From Mansonella perstans (taxonomy: Eukaryota > Nematoda > Chromadorea > Rhabditida > Onchocercidae), in NCBI GenBank assembly GCA_037074765.1, contig JBAMDO010000571.1, forward strand, positions 310,001 to 374,000: a stretch of 64,000 nt of DNA, read 5' to 3'. The position numbers were made by a program, and so were the translations under genes. This document shows positions 37,301 to 49,779 of this stretch, in pieces (positions within the stretch are counted from its first letter, which is position 1; each line of letters opens with the position of its first letter). The notes under the pieces are model-generated. The model was not told where the DNA came from. It worked only from the letters and a program-made list of their open reading frames with translations, and did not search any database.

Positions 37301-40281
37301 AAAAGAAATCAATAAAATTGCACTCGAATTCTAGAAAATATTGCCTCAAACCATATGTCAGAAACAGTTCAGACAATACAGAATTTTTCATTTTTTGAAA
37401 ACAAACTAAACCTTTTTAGTGGCTGTAGATATGAACAATTCTGTCTTCTAGATAAATTTTGTCTTCGACGTAAAGCAATCATTATCCTAAAATATCTTTT
37501 GTCTGAATAAAATGATTACAGTTACTAAGCAAAGTCTCTTATAAGAAAGAATTTAGTAAAACAATTCTCTAAATTTTTCAAGTTATTTGAAAAGGCTTTT
37601 AACAGGATATCTAATGACTAGGACAAGTGTCAATAAAAAACAGTTTTGGGATTAAACAATAACAAAATCGAAAGTACTAACCTAATATAAACGAATAGAA
37701 CAATAAAACAGGGTATTACGAAACTAATTATTGAAGAGGATATTGAAAATATTGGATTGTAGAAGCGACATTCGTACGGATCGACATCCGGTGGTCGGAT
37801 ATTCACACCTATGATTAAAGGGCCATATGAAATTTTGAACTGATTTCTTGTAGTTTTCGAGTAAATCAATCAATTTGAATTGGTAGTAAATATTCTTCTT
37901 GAATTCTTCAGACTAGCAAAAATTTTGATTCAAATCGATTACATCAGAAAAGAAAAATTGCTTGGAATTGAGATAGTGATAACTTACCAAGGACCATAGG
38001 ACTAGCAAGTGCAAGGGAAATGACCCAGATGGCGACCATAATAAAAACAACCCGTTTCGTATCATGGGATTTGTGCGAATAACTTATAGGATGAGTGACA
38101 GCTCGATACCTATAATTGAGAAATTAAACTTCCTGTGGTTCCTAAGTTCAAATGAAGATTGTACTACTTTTTAGCAAGTTTTCATTAGTACTGGTATTTT
38201 TTACCAGCATTATTAAAACTATAAATGCAGCAGTAACTAGTTAGCCACTTATTTTAGAAGAAAAATGAGCTTAACACTGACATTTCAACTTTAAACTGAG
38301 AACTTACCATACGAAATTCATTTTTAATCGATTAAAAATTTATTTTTTGTTTGATGTACAGCTATTTCTGAGTATGGCAGAAAAAGTGAACTGATAAATT
38401 GATTTCAATGGCACTTTAGTAAATCAAATATGTAAATGATTGTCTATATGTTTAGAATTTTCTGGAGCCTTTTGACATTGAGTTTTTGATAATGAGTTTT
38501 TAACTTTTTGGAGCTTTTTGATAGCTTTTTGAAACTGGTATTGAGAATTATGTTACCTATCAAAACTAATGACTGTAAGTATAAGTATAGACGCAGTACT
38601 GCAGGCAACATCACTTGCTGAATATATATCACACATCATCGACCCGAGGAACCAATAACCACCCTGTACCTGAAATGGAATATATTTTATAAGGAATAAA
38701 AATGATCTTCGAACTATAATGTCATGAAAAGAAAAAGAAAACTTTGTGAAAGTAAAGTATTTATGACTCAGTGGTGACATTTCATGAATTTTGAAAATCA
38801 ATTAAACATCAACTATTCTTGAAATACAAGAAGGTAACTTAATTGTGAATAAATTAATTTTAGCATTATTCAACTTACTTTTCTAGAATCACTACTTATA
38901 TTTAAAATAACGTTTTTCTTACGAAGAGGGATTGTATTATGTGTGGATGGAAATGATTTTAGAATCGATGGAAATGTTCTCTTCGCCAGTTATCACATCA
39001 TTTGATTAAATAACTATCACGTCATTTGACTAAATAATTAGTTCTCACATTAATTATCCTTTAAAACTCCATCCAAAAAGTTAACCTCATTGAAAATTGT
39101 TTATACTTCCTGAATTTCACCACAAAAAAACAAATGGAATTTTGGAATTCATTGGTTAGTGTTGCCATTGAAGCGATTAACGGAACATTAATTTTTTAAC
39201 CATATAAGATATCTCACTATTTATATTTCTCCCATTCCGCATTAGTTAAACATTTCAATTATTATAGTTTTGTGACTAATCACTTGGCCAATTCTCTTCT
39301 TTAATTTCACTGAATCTTATTTAAATAATGATCACAAAAGAGAAGCATAGAAACTATCGTTCCAAATAAGAAAAAACAAACAAAACAAGATGGTGTTTCT
39401 ATTTAAAAAAAAAAAAAAAAAAAGAGGAAAACAAAAAAATCTAGCTTTATTTCAAAAATAGAAGTGGAAATTCAACATAATTGCTAAATATGAGAATAAT
39501 GGTAGACTAATTATGCGCTCCTTGACTTAATGTCACTGATTAAGCTTTCATTTGTGATCCATCCAAAAATTTGACATTTTCTCATACTTATGTTTATGAT
39601 TATTTTAGCGTGATCGATTGCTAAGTCTTATTAATGCTATTTCTTGTGGCTCAAGTCCCTAGATACCTTGTTTGGCTTCACTTTTCGATACGTAAGATTG
39701 ACATTATCGAATTGTTTCCCGCTAATAAAAGGATGATCTCTGTATCCTAAACGTGTTAACTTTGAACTGGGATTCGATGAATAATTTATCATAATTGCTT
39801 TTGAAGAAATTATAATTTCTTCCGTTCTATCACAATCGCTACCAGCATTTATTTGTTATAAAAAAGAAAATTTAGTTTAAATTTACGATTAGAATACTGA
39901 AATAAGTTTTCTTGTAATGTTTATTGTGTTAAAATTGTCGATTTCGGTTTTAAATCAATATAAAATGGAATGGAAACTCACATGGACATAAACGGCATAG
40001 GGCATAACAAAAAGCCCAACTAGGAGATCAGCAACGGCCAAGCCAAAGATTAGGAAATTAATGGCAGAATGAAGAGTTTTAAAGCGTAGTACGGCAATAA
40101 TTACCATTGAATTGCCCACAACAGTAATAGCCAAAATAATTAAAAAGAATAATCCAGAAATGTTAAGTTCACGATCTAGATTAGCTGATTTCTGCAAGCA
40201 GTGCAATACTGTTGAGCCGCTGATACAACTGCTTATATTCATGGTATTATCAGTATCATTTTTGGCAGATATCAGGTCCAT
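31366..40281 (-). CDS. D2-like dopamine receptor (dop-2/dop-3 type GPCR)
   Basis: A Gi/o-coupled biogenic-amine receptor at the neuronal plasma membrane. Coding exons 5'->3': 40281-39982, 38669-38557, 38109-37988, 37808-37682, 37286-37232, (one exon not found), 35617-35527, 35069-34927, 34592-34496, candidate 34229-34211, 33633-33561, 33227-33088, 32992-32872, 32699-32567, 32386-32250, 31610-31366. Class-A landmarks: TM1 GNSMV; TM2 [22 protein letters not shown]3 [13 protein letters not shown] with the amine-binding Asp, then DRYRAV; Ser cluster [11 protein letters not shown] in TM5; TM6 [16 protein letters not shown] then CWVPFF; TM7 NPIIYTIF. It stops shortly after [11 protein letters not shown], the short tail typical of D2-like receptors. 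The third intracellular loop exceeds 250 residues. The ATG at 40281 follows an AAAACAG acceptor directly. DOP-2 and DOP-3 cannot be separated here. Confidence 0.92.
34211..34229 (-). other. Predicted 19-nt microexon of the dopamine receptor loop
   Basis: Flanked by TATTACTCAG and a GTATCAG donor. The exon ending at 34496 leaves phase 2, while the exon starting at 33633 needs phase 0. A 19-nt exon at this spot supplies exactly the missing phase and encodes R-LTFLLE without a stop. It is a model-driven prediction. Confidence 0.4.
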
Positions 40282-43200
40282 CTGTTTTAAATCAATTTCG
40301 GGAACGATTTTAGCAAAAGCTTTTAATGGCAAAAATCAAAGTGCTATTTTGGCATCTATCTATGTTTGCCTTTCTCAATGCATTCATGTATCTGAAAAGT
40401 AAAATACGGTTGGTAGTTCACCCAACACACAAAAACACTCTATGCGATCATCCGACTTGTATGGCAATATCTGTTCTGAAGCATCAGTGTTTGATTTTTT
40501 GCTGACATACACAGTCACATTGCCACTAAGGAATCCTTTATAGAGAATGACAGTGTCAATATTGGATGTATAACTTGAGAAGGATGATAGCTTCCAACGA
40601 TGTTTTCTGTAATAAATATAGAAAGAAAAAGTAATTTTCCAAATAATCTGCTAAATTTGTATTGCCAAAATGTCGGTTCTGTCCAATTTTGCACTGAGTA
40701 GATTGGTCATAGAACTTCAAGTCTTGGAAATTATAGCCAGCCATATCATTTTAGCTTGTTATTTAATACGAATAATCGAAAAGGATACCGGAACAAGCAG
40801 AGAAAAAAACGGAAAGATTTGCAGAGAGCACAATATATATTGCTGAAGGCAACTAACAACTCAAAGATTACTTAATGGATTGGCTAGCTGTCTAAAAAAC
40901 GGACTTAATAGATTGGCAAGCTGTCAGGAAAACGAATTTGTAAAAGTATAACAATAATCATAGTGTATAACGATCGACTAAGAGAAAAAAAAAAAAAAAA
41001 GCAAGCTTGATGGAAATATATAAGCCTTCCTTAAACGATTACGGTGAAAACAAGGAGGGACAGGAAGAAATTGATGAAATTGCATATGAATAATTAAAAC
41101 AGCAAAAATATTCCAATATAACTGACAAACTCATCAAATTGTAATTGTAATAAAATTTTCTTTTGGATTGGATAAGTGCCACAGAAGGCTGAAATAAAGA
41201 GGAGAAAGTAAAAGGAAAGAATCCTGAATTGCCATTATATAAGAGGTACGAAAACACCAGAAAGTACAACTGCTCAGTGTAAAGAATCTGGAATGCCACA
41301 ATTACCGCTTGCAACGACGACCGGCTGATTGTTCGATTTCCAGTTGAAATGAACAATTGACGGGATATCGTGCTTCTTCCTCATTGTTGATAATTAACAA
41401 AGTTATGTAACAAAATGAGACTATTTTGAACTGGAAAAAATTTTGAAAAAAAATATAAGTGATTGACAGATGAATAATAAAAAAGAAAAAGGAGAGATGG
41501 TTCATCCATCATCAATACGATATGACAGATTCTTCAAAACATTCTAGGATTAAGGATTATTAACAGCGGATATATTATCATTGCAATAGCGAATCATTAA
41601 GGGAATGAATAGAACATCACATTTTCCTTTTTGTAATTTAGGACTAAAGGAAAGGTGTATATCTATGAAAAGAAAAATTGAAGAATTTTAAAAAACATTT
41701 GAATCTTTGAAGAAATTACCAGTAAGTACTGCAATAAAAAATTATTAATTTTAAGCTCAGCATTTTTCAAAAACTCATGAACAAAGTAACGATGAAGATA
41801 TTCACTTGATTGCTAATCATTCTACGGTAGACATATCAGAATCACTTTCTGTAATAAGAAATTGCAACTTTGAGAAATCGCTGGCAGCATGAATAGATTT
41901 TTTCAGTGAATTTTTTTTTTTTTTAAATTTACAGAGGGATAATTAAGAAAAATAGCCATTTATAATTCCAGACCAACAATATATGAACACACTTCCATTA
42001 CAGTTTGCTCACTCACCCTGTATTACCCAGAATGATATTGGAGACTTTCATTTTCAATAGAAAACAGCGAAAGTATCTAAAAAGCATAGAAAGAATTTGC
42101 AGAAAAATGGCTGGAGAAGAATTTTGCTTTAGTTTTCGATCTAGAAAACACTGCAAAACAATTTGGTAAGATAAATACTAGCATGAAGTTAGCTTCATAC
42201 ATTGTACATTTTAAAACGAAGAAAAAAAATTGAGTACAATTCATCGGGGATTCATAATGATGCAAGAAAGGAAATCAATGAAGCAGAAGAGTGAACTTTA
42301 AAGCGACCTTGAAGCGCTGCATAACAACGCTTCACCTTTAAATATTTTTAAAGCTTTTATTTAATTTTGAAGCGAGAAATAATAGTTCATTGGGAATTTT
42401 TTAATTAAAAACAGAAGTGGTGACGTATATTCCTTGATGAAGAAAGAAGAAAGCTCAAAAAAACAAATAAACGGGCAGTTGTTTTTCGATGTTTCGGGAA
42501 CACATATATTTTTTTTATTTTTTTACCTCTTTTTTATATCTACATATATTTTTTTCTTTGATATATATTTTCTTTACATCTTCTTTATACTGATATGTAG
42601 TAGTTTTTAACTACACTACCCTGTCATTTATCTTCTTTATATCTACACTTTATTTTTTTAGTTAATCGAAACATCTACTGTTATTTTTCTCTTCTAGCTT
42701 GAATTAATGCGTAATTGGATTAGGCTTTGTGAAAACTAGCTATGTATCAGAAAAACCTTAAGTCTATCCAAATATAAAAACAATGACGAGAAAAAAACGC
42801 TTGCCTTACTTACGTTTCCATTGATTAATAAATTGATTAGACAATCTCAGAAAAATAAAGAATTTTAATGAAATGCTAGGAAATAAACTTTATTTAGTGC
42901 ATTTCAGCATAAACTATTTGATGATATACGTAACTAACCATCCTGTGTAAATTCAAATACGATTCACCAGACCAATCTTTAAAATCAAATTTGAAAATTT
43001 ATTTTCACTAGGAAGCGACAAGTACTATGTCATCTGTTGCCATGATCAAATTATTATTTTGAATCTGAGGATTAGTTCTCTGATGATTTCATGATTTGAA
43101 ATAACGTTTTAACAACCCTTAAAAAATAAGCAGAATAAAATTAGGAGGGTGGGGGGAAAAAGAAGATAGACGAGGAAGATGTTGTTCTACAGCGCTTATC

Positions 43201-46200
43201 TTACCTTTTACAGAAATAATTTGAAATTGAAATGGCTGTTTCACTTTCAGTAGGATACTAAGAACAAGATTAAGAATGGCAGGGTAATGTTATAATTACA
43301 TCAGTAATGTTCCAAATATACCTGCAGAACACATAGCAGCAAGGAAACTTACCATTAGAAACTATGGTTTTCAAACTGTTGCTAAAAAATTAAAAAGAAT
43401 GACAATGAATGGCTGAGCCTAAGGTAGCTGAGCCTAAATCTTACACTGCAGATTACTGCTTAACATTATTGATCTTCAAAAAAGAATGAAAAAGAAAAGG
43501 AAAATGGAAAAATCTTATCATTGCTAGAAATATCTAATAAATTTTTCAGTTTTCAGCATCACTTCATTATTAGAATCTCATTTGCAGCGCTTATTTATTT
43601 TAAAATTCCTTCGAAAATTAGAATTATTAAACTAAAATGACGAAGTTAATGAAAAAGTTCAAAAATGCTGAAAATTTTTTTACCACCTGGAAGGAGTAAA
43701 GTACAAATGCAAGGAAATGTGCATTAGAGTTAAAAATTTTTGAAGAATTGAATTTAATTTCATTTACCAACTAAAATTTATTTCATTTACCAACTAAAAT
43801 TTCATTTACGAATTTGACGGAAATCATGTAATGGATTAGTAATGACCATAAAGGAATAAATTGAGCGAGAATTTCATTTAGAAGAAAGACTTGCTCAATT
43901 TTTTTAACATTATTTTTTAAAGAAATTCCATTTTATATCGTGGGGAGCGACACCAACATGAATAATCGTGATACTTTTTATCCAGTATTAACTAAATCTT
44001 CCTTCATTTTTCCAATATTTTATGATTTCATACGAAAAAAGTTAACATATGAAAATTAATTTCACGAGTTAAAATGTTAACCTAAATTCTAGAGAAGATA
44101 ATGAGTAAAGAGTTTAACACCAAATTGAAGAAAATTTGGTAAACAAATCCTATTAAAACGATTTGAATTCATTCATGAAGCAAATCTAAATTCTGCGATG
44201 ATGAGCATTTGTTTGTATAACAACAAAACGATTTCAATTTCACAGTGAAATGGAATACAGTAATTTCAAAATACAGTCAGTCATCACTTATTCCTTTTTT
44301 CCTCATTAAATCCTTTTCAGTTAAAAAATTGCTATTGTGTGTTTATATTCCGTCTTATTTCATTTCTTAGCTCAGGACTTTAGATGCCCTCAATATCTAT
44401 TATCACTTCCTTGTAAAATATTTTCGTATGTCGTAAACTTCCTTGATTTTTCGCATCTTTTTATTTTGCTGCGAATGATTGATGAATTGAATTTGATTGC
44501 ACAAGGACCAACATTGATTCGAACCATGCATTCCTGTGCTCGTCAGACATGCCTCAATTTAAAAAAAAGCGGAAACGAAGTTATAGAATTTTTTGAATGC
44601 TCATGCAATAATTTTCCATTTTAAATGGATTTGAATTTGTCTCAATAATGAAGTGATTGCAGAAATTTATTTCCAAAAACATTGGGCGTGCATTTATTTT
44701 GATGGAAATCCTTTCAGTTCTACCGGATAAAAGTGCAATATTATTCAAACCGTCTCCAAAAACACTTTCTATATCGATGATCTATTAACTTCCGTTATCG
44801 ATGATCTATTTTAACTCAGGAAATACAGATCTACTGTAAATCACTCTGAAAGTCTCCTCTACAGCATGTCATATGTAATGTTGGACTTTAAAAATGCTCT
44901 TTCAGTTCAAATACATCGGTTCTAATAACTGGATCTCTCTTGAATCCTAATCAATCTTAAATAAGTATTTTTACACTTTATGAATAACTATAAATCCTCA
45001 CCTAGACCTTTAAGATATTTCCTAGCGCTTTTTTGACAAAACTTTTGGAGAACATTTTTCCAAACAACAAAAAAAACATATATTAGAATACATGAAACCA
45101 AAATAGAACTCATATTCACGATATAAAATACAATTCCTTACTCCTTTTATCCGATTGAATAATTATAAAATGCTTTCCTTTTGTCATAAAAAAAGTTTCA
45201 ACATTTTAAGCACCACAATAGTGTCCTAAAAACTCCGATTATTTATTGTCCTTCTTTCATTTTCAAAACACGGCTTCTCGAGAACTTTTTAACATAAAAG
45301 TTAATTCGTTTAGCATTAAAATATACTTACATACGACAACACTGCTTTCAAAATAACCTCCTTGTAAGCTAAACAAGAAAAAAGCTCCCACTGCTCAAGA
45401 CAAAATATCTTGTCAACAAGAGGTTGCTAAAAGGAAAGCATCTAAATTTGGAGGACTCACTGAAACAATTTTACTTAATTTCAATATGCTAAATAATTGC
45501 TTAAAATATAATTGACAATTCGATGCACTCTGACTTTTTTTCAATTTTTTTTTTTTTTCAAAAACACCAGAAAAAAAATAAAAGACTGGCAATTACCTCA
45601 TAAATTTGCAAAACCTGAATGGAAATTATAGGAACTTTAAACTTTAACAAGGGAAATAATTTCATTCGTACGAGCTAAAAGCTGGAGGACAAACAAACGA
45701 CATTTTGTCAATTAATACAAAATGCCAGGACAACATTCACCAATATCCACCCAACCGTTTTGTGCAATGACCGTTACCGTATTGGTAACGTTTTTCTAAT
45801 ATATAAAAGTTAGCAGTGTGAGTAACACCTCACAAGTAATTACTGATCCAAATAATTTATATACTACATGAAATTTTGTAGCTACTTGCGAAATTTAGAA
45901 AATAATTTTCAGTTCTTGTCTCTACCGAAAGGCAAAAAGAAAACTTTAGAAACTTTGTTTTAAGCCAATTCTGCGATGGATTTAAAGAAAAACTTTATCA
46001 ATTTAACCGGTAAGTGAAACAAACATTCATAATCTTTCCGTATGCAAAAAACATGAGATAAATGTTGAGTTTCTCCTGAGATATTGAAATTAGATTGATA
46101 TTAAAAAAATACTCCCATACATTTAAAATATTCATTATTATTTCGCTGGATTCTACAGTGAAATGAAAAGTTATTGAAGAAAGTGAATATCCATTTGTAC

Positions 46201-46288
46201 CGGAATTATTTTTTAAAAACTTTGGGATGAGATGCGAAATGAACGAGAAACTTTCACGTGCGACATGAAGCAATACATAAAATTCATA
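40282..46288. other. Gene-poor region upstream of the dopamine receptor
   Basis: About 6 kb with no supported exon. It probably holds the receptor's promoter, outron and possible 5'UTR exons. Features seen: a two-copy 35-bp tandem repeat around 40873-40936 (CTTAATRGATTGGCWAGCTG), a poly(A) run at 40986-41000, a two-copy repeat of TTTACCAACTAAAATTT around 43764-43803, and a GTTACC/GGTAAC inverted repeat near 45773-45790. The 44337-44624 frame contains several cysteines but lacks a convincing gene model. Confidence 0.45.
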
Positions 46289-49011
46289 TTAGTTTTGCTT
46301 TTTCTTCACTGGACGATATTCAGCAACCACAACTGCGTGATCTCTTTCATATGGTTCTAGCGTCACTTGCTCACGTGGTTTGAACTTTTCCTCTTTTAGT
46401 TTATTTACTTCACCGGCAAACACTGCTTCTGGTGCTGCTGTCGAGTCAATGCAATTAGCCTAAATAAAAATTATTAGGCAATCTGTTCTTTGTTGATAAG
46501 AGCTCAAAATGCCATGAAAACTGATTCATTTTCTCAGCAGGTAAAAAAAATTCGAGATGTATTATTACTGGAAAGTTCAGTATTCTGAAAATCACAGAAA
46601 CTAATGAGTTTCGAATGTTTGTTTGACTAAGTTTTTAGCTCTATCATTCCCCATTTATTTGAAGCTATTCTCTTCACGAAAAGAAAAGCAGTTAATTCTG
46701 AGTGATTTTTCCAAACAAATTGCACGGTTTTATTGGCTCTTTTGATATTTACACACGAAACTAACTTTTGTTTTCCCAACTAAGAAAAATTTTACACCCG
46801 ACCACTACACTACCATAGAAAGATAAAATTTAATCTGAAAGCATTCGAGAAATCTGCAAGGAAAAGAGGCAGATTCAGTGGCAAAAAGTTCCGGACTTAA
46901 CTTTTTAAGAGAGATAACATTCTTGACTAAATGAGTTGGTGACCTTAGATTTTGTTTAGACTTCCACGATCTCCATGGTTAAAGAACAAAAAATCAATTT
47001 AGAATGCAAGAAAATGTAAGCATTAATATCTATGCAAATATGTTTCTCGCTACATAAACAAACTACAGTTGATATAGAAAACAATTCCTTTTTTCTTTAA
47101 GGTCTATGTTAGTTTTAGAATGGCGTTCCGCATAACTAAATAATATCGGATGTCATCGAATCTTAAAATGCAACCACATTATGTGAAGGAAGATTTAGAT
47201 AAAATTTTTGATTAGAAAGACTCAATAAATTAATAAAGGCAAAGAGAAGCAAACGAACCTTAATCGAAATTACAGCATGACCACCGTTTTTCAAGAAATG
47301 GTGGGCATTTATTGCAACAATTCTAGCTTGATCTGGCTGAGCTACATCAGAAAATATTGTGTCCACTACTCCTGTAAGACTCCATTTAATCATTAGAACT
47401 AAAATCCTAAAAAAATTAAAGGAACTAAAATGTAGAAAAATAACGGTTACATAAATAGCCACATACCAACAAGCATCCTGTATTTTTGAGGATGACGAGC
47501 ATCATCTACAATGGGAATAATATTTGGCCTTTTTTTTGCTACATTGAGCAGATCTCGACCGGATCTATGAGAAAATTCCACGGCGTAAACCAAACCATCC
47601 TGAACAAGTATTTTAACACATCTTGATGTAGAGTTCATTCGTTGATAGCAATCCCAATCAAAGAAAGAAATGGAACTTACCGGACCAACAATATCAGAAC
47701 AGTGGGATACAGTAGTGCCTGATGCAGCACCCAAATATAGAAGTTTCGATCCTGGTTTGATATGTATATCGTCTAAGCCACCAAGTATTGCAGCTGCCAA
47801 TTTCGATCGGAAAGGATTCCAAACCCGATATTCAACTTTCTCTTTATCGTCGTTTTCAACAGATACTTTTTTTTCACCGTATACTGATTCACCAATAACC
47901 AAGTTCCGAGTACCCAATGCATCCTCTTTGCCTTTTACGATAAAAACACCTGGGTTTGAAAAAAGTATAAAAAATAAATGTAACAACTCCAAAAAGCACT
48001 TATTATTTCAAAAAAGCAAACGTTCCTCTAATGGAAGCATTAACTGAAAACAAAAAAAAAAGAAATTATGGAAAAAAAATAAAAGCCAATGTAAGCGAAT
48101 AAAACTAGGTGTAATAAGAATGTTTCAGCTGATGAAAAGTTGGATGTTTTGTGCTGTATAAAGCAAAGACTAAGAAGAAATATTATAAAGACACTAACCT
48201 TCATGTCGGTGTGGCTCGATTATGACCTTTCTACCACCACGCATTCCTCCACGTCTTCCTCCTCCTCCTCCTCGAGGACTTCCACGAACACGTGGTGATC
48301 GTCCTCTACTGCTGTAAATAAAGAAGTGATAAAGCCTACCATCTATCTCTTCTAAAATTAATTATTGAGTAAATGCTATTCCTAAAATCATTAGAAGCTT
48401 ACAAACAAGTCAGGAACCAAAAAAAGATTCAAATTTAATTTCAGATGAACAGATAATTTACAGCCGACTAACATGAATACCAAAAAATTTCAAGAAAAGT
48501 AAACCAACCTTCCGCGACTGTCACCTCCACCCCCACCGCGGAAACCTCTTCTACCACCGCCACTACTTCGTCTGTCACCAAAATTTCCCATTCCAGAGTC
48601 GTTTCTATCTTCAAAACCACCTCGACCTAGAACTCAGCATATTAATGTATATGAGATACCGTCGAAATTACCTCCATATTCTGACGCATGTAGAAACAAT
48701 CAGAATCTTAGTTTAGAAAAAAAAGATCACCACCTCCTCCTCCTCCTCGCGGTGATCCACGAAATCCAAATCCACTACCTCTTAATGATCCTCGAAAGCC
48801 ACCAACCCCACCTCTCGATGAACCTCGAAAGCCAAATCCATCTGAAAAATATTGAGCAATGGATTCATACATGCTGACCAATAGAGCACCCAAAAAACAA
48901 AGAGATCAAATTATAGATCAATCATTACTCGACTGAGTAGCTCAAAAAAAAAAAGCACAAAAACTTACTGATGTTGGCGCCTCCTCTCGATATATGAGCT
49001 GGATAACCCAT
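46289..49011 (-). CDS. fib-1: Fibrillarin, box C/D snoRNP 2'-O-methyltransferase
   Basis: The nucleolar methyltransferase that modifies rRNA, guided by C/D snoRNAs with NOP56/NOP58/15.5K. Exons 5'->3': 49011-48969, 48841-48731, 48680-48672, 48626-48509, 48311-48199, 47949-47681, 47599-47467, 47371-47259, 46459-46289 (1080 nt, 359 aa). The N-terminal third is a Gly/Arg/Phe-rich GAR domain spread over five exons ([16 protein letters not shown]). The Rossmann methyltransferase follows: [29 protein letters not shown], the SAM-binding [63 protein letters not shown], then [12 protein letters not shown] near the end. Start: [11 protein letters not shown], 11 bases after an ATTTCAG acceptor. It is divergent from the gene at 49780. 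The 9-nt exon is a prediction; skipping it also keeps frame. Confidence 0.97.
48672..48680 (-). other. Predicted 9-nt microexon in the fibrillarin GAR domain
   Basis: On the minus strand AATATGGAG lies between GCGTCAG and GTAATTTC. Both neighbouring exons meet in phase 1, so inclusion adds Glu-Tyr-Gly between Gly-rich blocks and skipping leaves the frame intact. Splice-site quality is good at the donor and fair at the acceptor. Confidence 0.45.
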
Positions 49012-49779
49012 TATATAATTGTCTGAAATTACAAATAATGATAGCAAAAACTAAAACATTGCACATATAAAAGGAACAGAATTCTATACAGCAAAATTTC
49101 ACGAAATTTCAATTTTTGAATATTTATCAAAAATAAAGACAAAAAGGTAAAAGATTGCCAGAAAGAGAATAAGCATTAATATCAGGTAACAATCATAAAG
49201 GATTTAGTTTAAAATAGGATGGAAATAATAGCCAATCTCGCACAGTTCACCCGACATTCGAGATATCCGCGAAGTCACAACACAGACAACCTCTTTCAAT
49301 ATAAAATGATATTTTCGGATATGAGACTGTCCCGAGAAATCCTACGACCTCTCCCGTCCAGCCTAAACTCTTTGTACAGCGTTTTTCACAGTGTGACTTT
49401 ACACAATTTGCAAATTTATTCAACGATGATACAGCGGTTTATTATAACTATTCAACGATGATACGGCGGTTATTATGATTGATAAAAGAGAACTCGGGAA
49501 TTTCTCTCGAATTTCACACTTTTTCTCAAACATTTACTGCGGAATTAGTCCTACTCTTTGCTTCTCTTCATGAATAACAAGTATTTTGCTTTCAGAAAAG
49601 AGCAGTTTCTTTTCTCAAAGGTTTCAGATAAATAGCATATTTTCTATCATTTTTTTTTTTTTTTTTAAATATTACGCTTCAGCCTCAATCCTGTTTTTAT
49701 TTCCACATAGTTGTCTTCCGGAACAATAGTATTGCAACTGAGAAACGTGACAGGAAAAGGTGATTTCAGGAAGTTCGGA
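49012..49779. promoter_or_regulatory. Divergent promoter region between fibrillarin and the SANT-like gene
   Basis: About 770 bases separate the two divergent starts. A near-perfect duplication, TTCAACGATGATACRGCGGTT, lies at about 49419 and 49451, and a poly(T) run at about 49651-49666. A TGATTTCAG acceptor ends at 49769, 11 bases before the 49780 ATG. No other gene was seen. Confidence 0.45.

Noticed and set aside
40282..40332. Upstream in-frame extension of the dopamine receptor (from a TTG at 40332)
   Set aside because: TTG is not a credible start here, and an AAAACAG acceptor sits directly before the ATG at 40281.
44337..44624. Plus-strand frame with several cysteines (CARQTC, FECSC), possible small secreted protein
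   Set aside because: It begins with a TTG rather than ATG, includes AT-driven hydrophobic sequence, and no signal exon or consistent splice pair was found.
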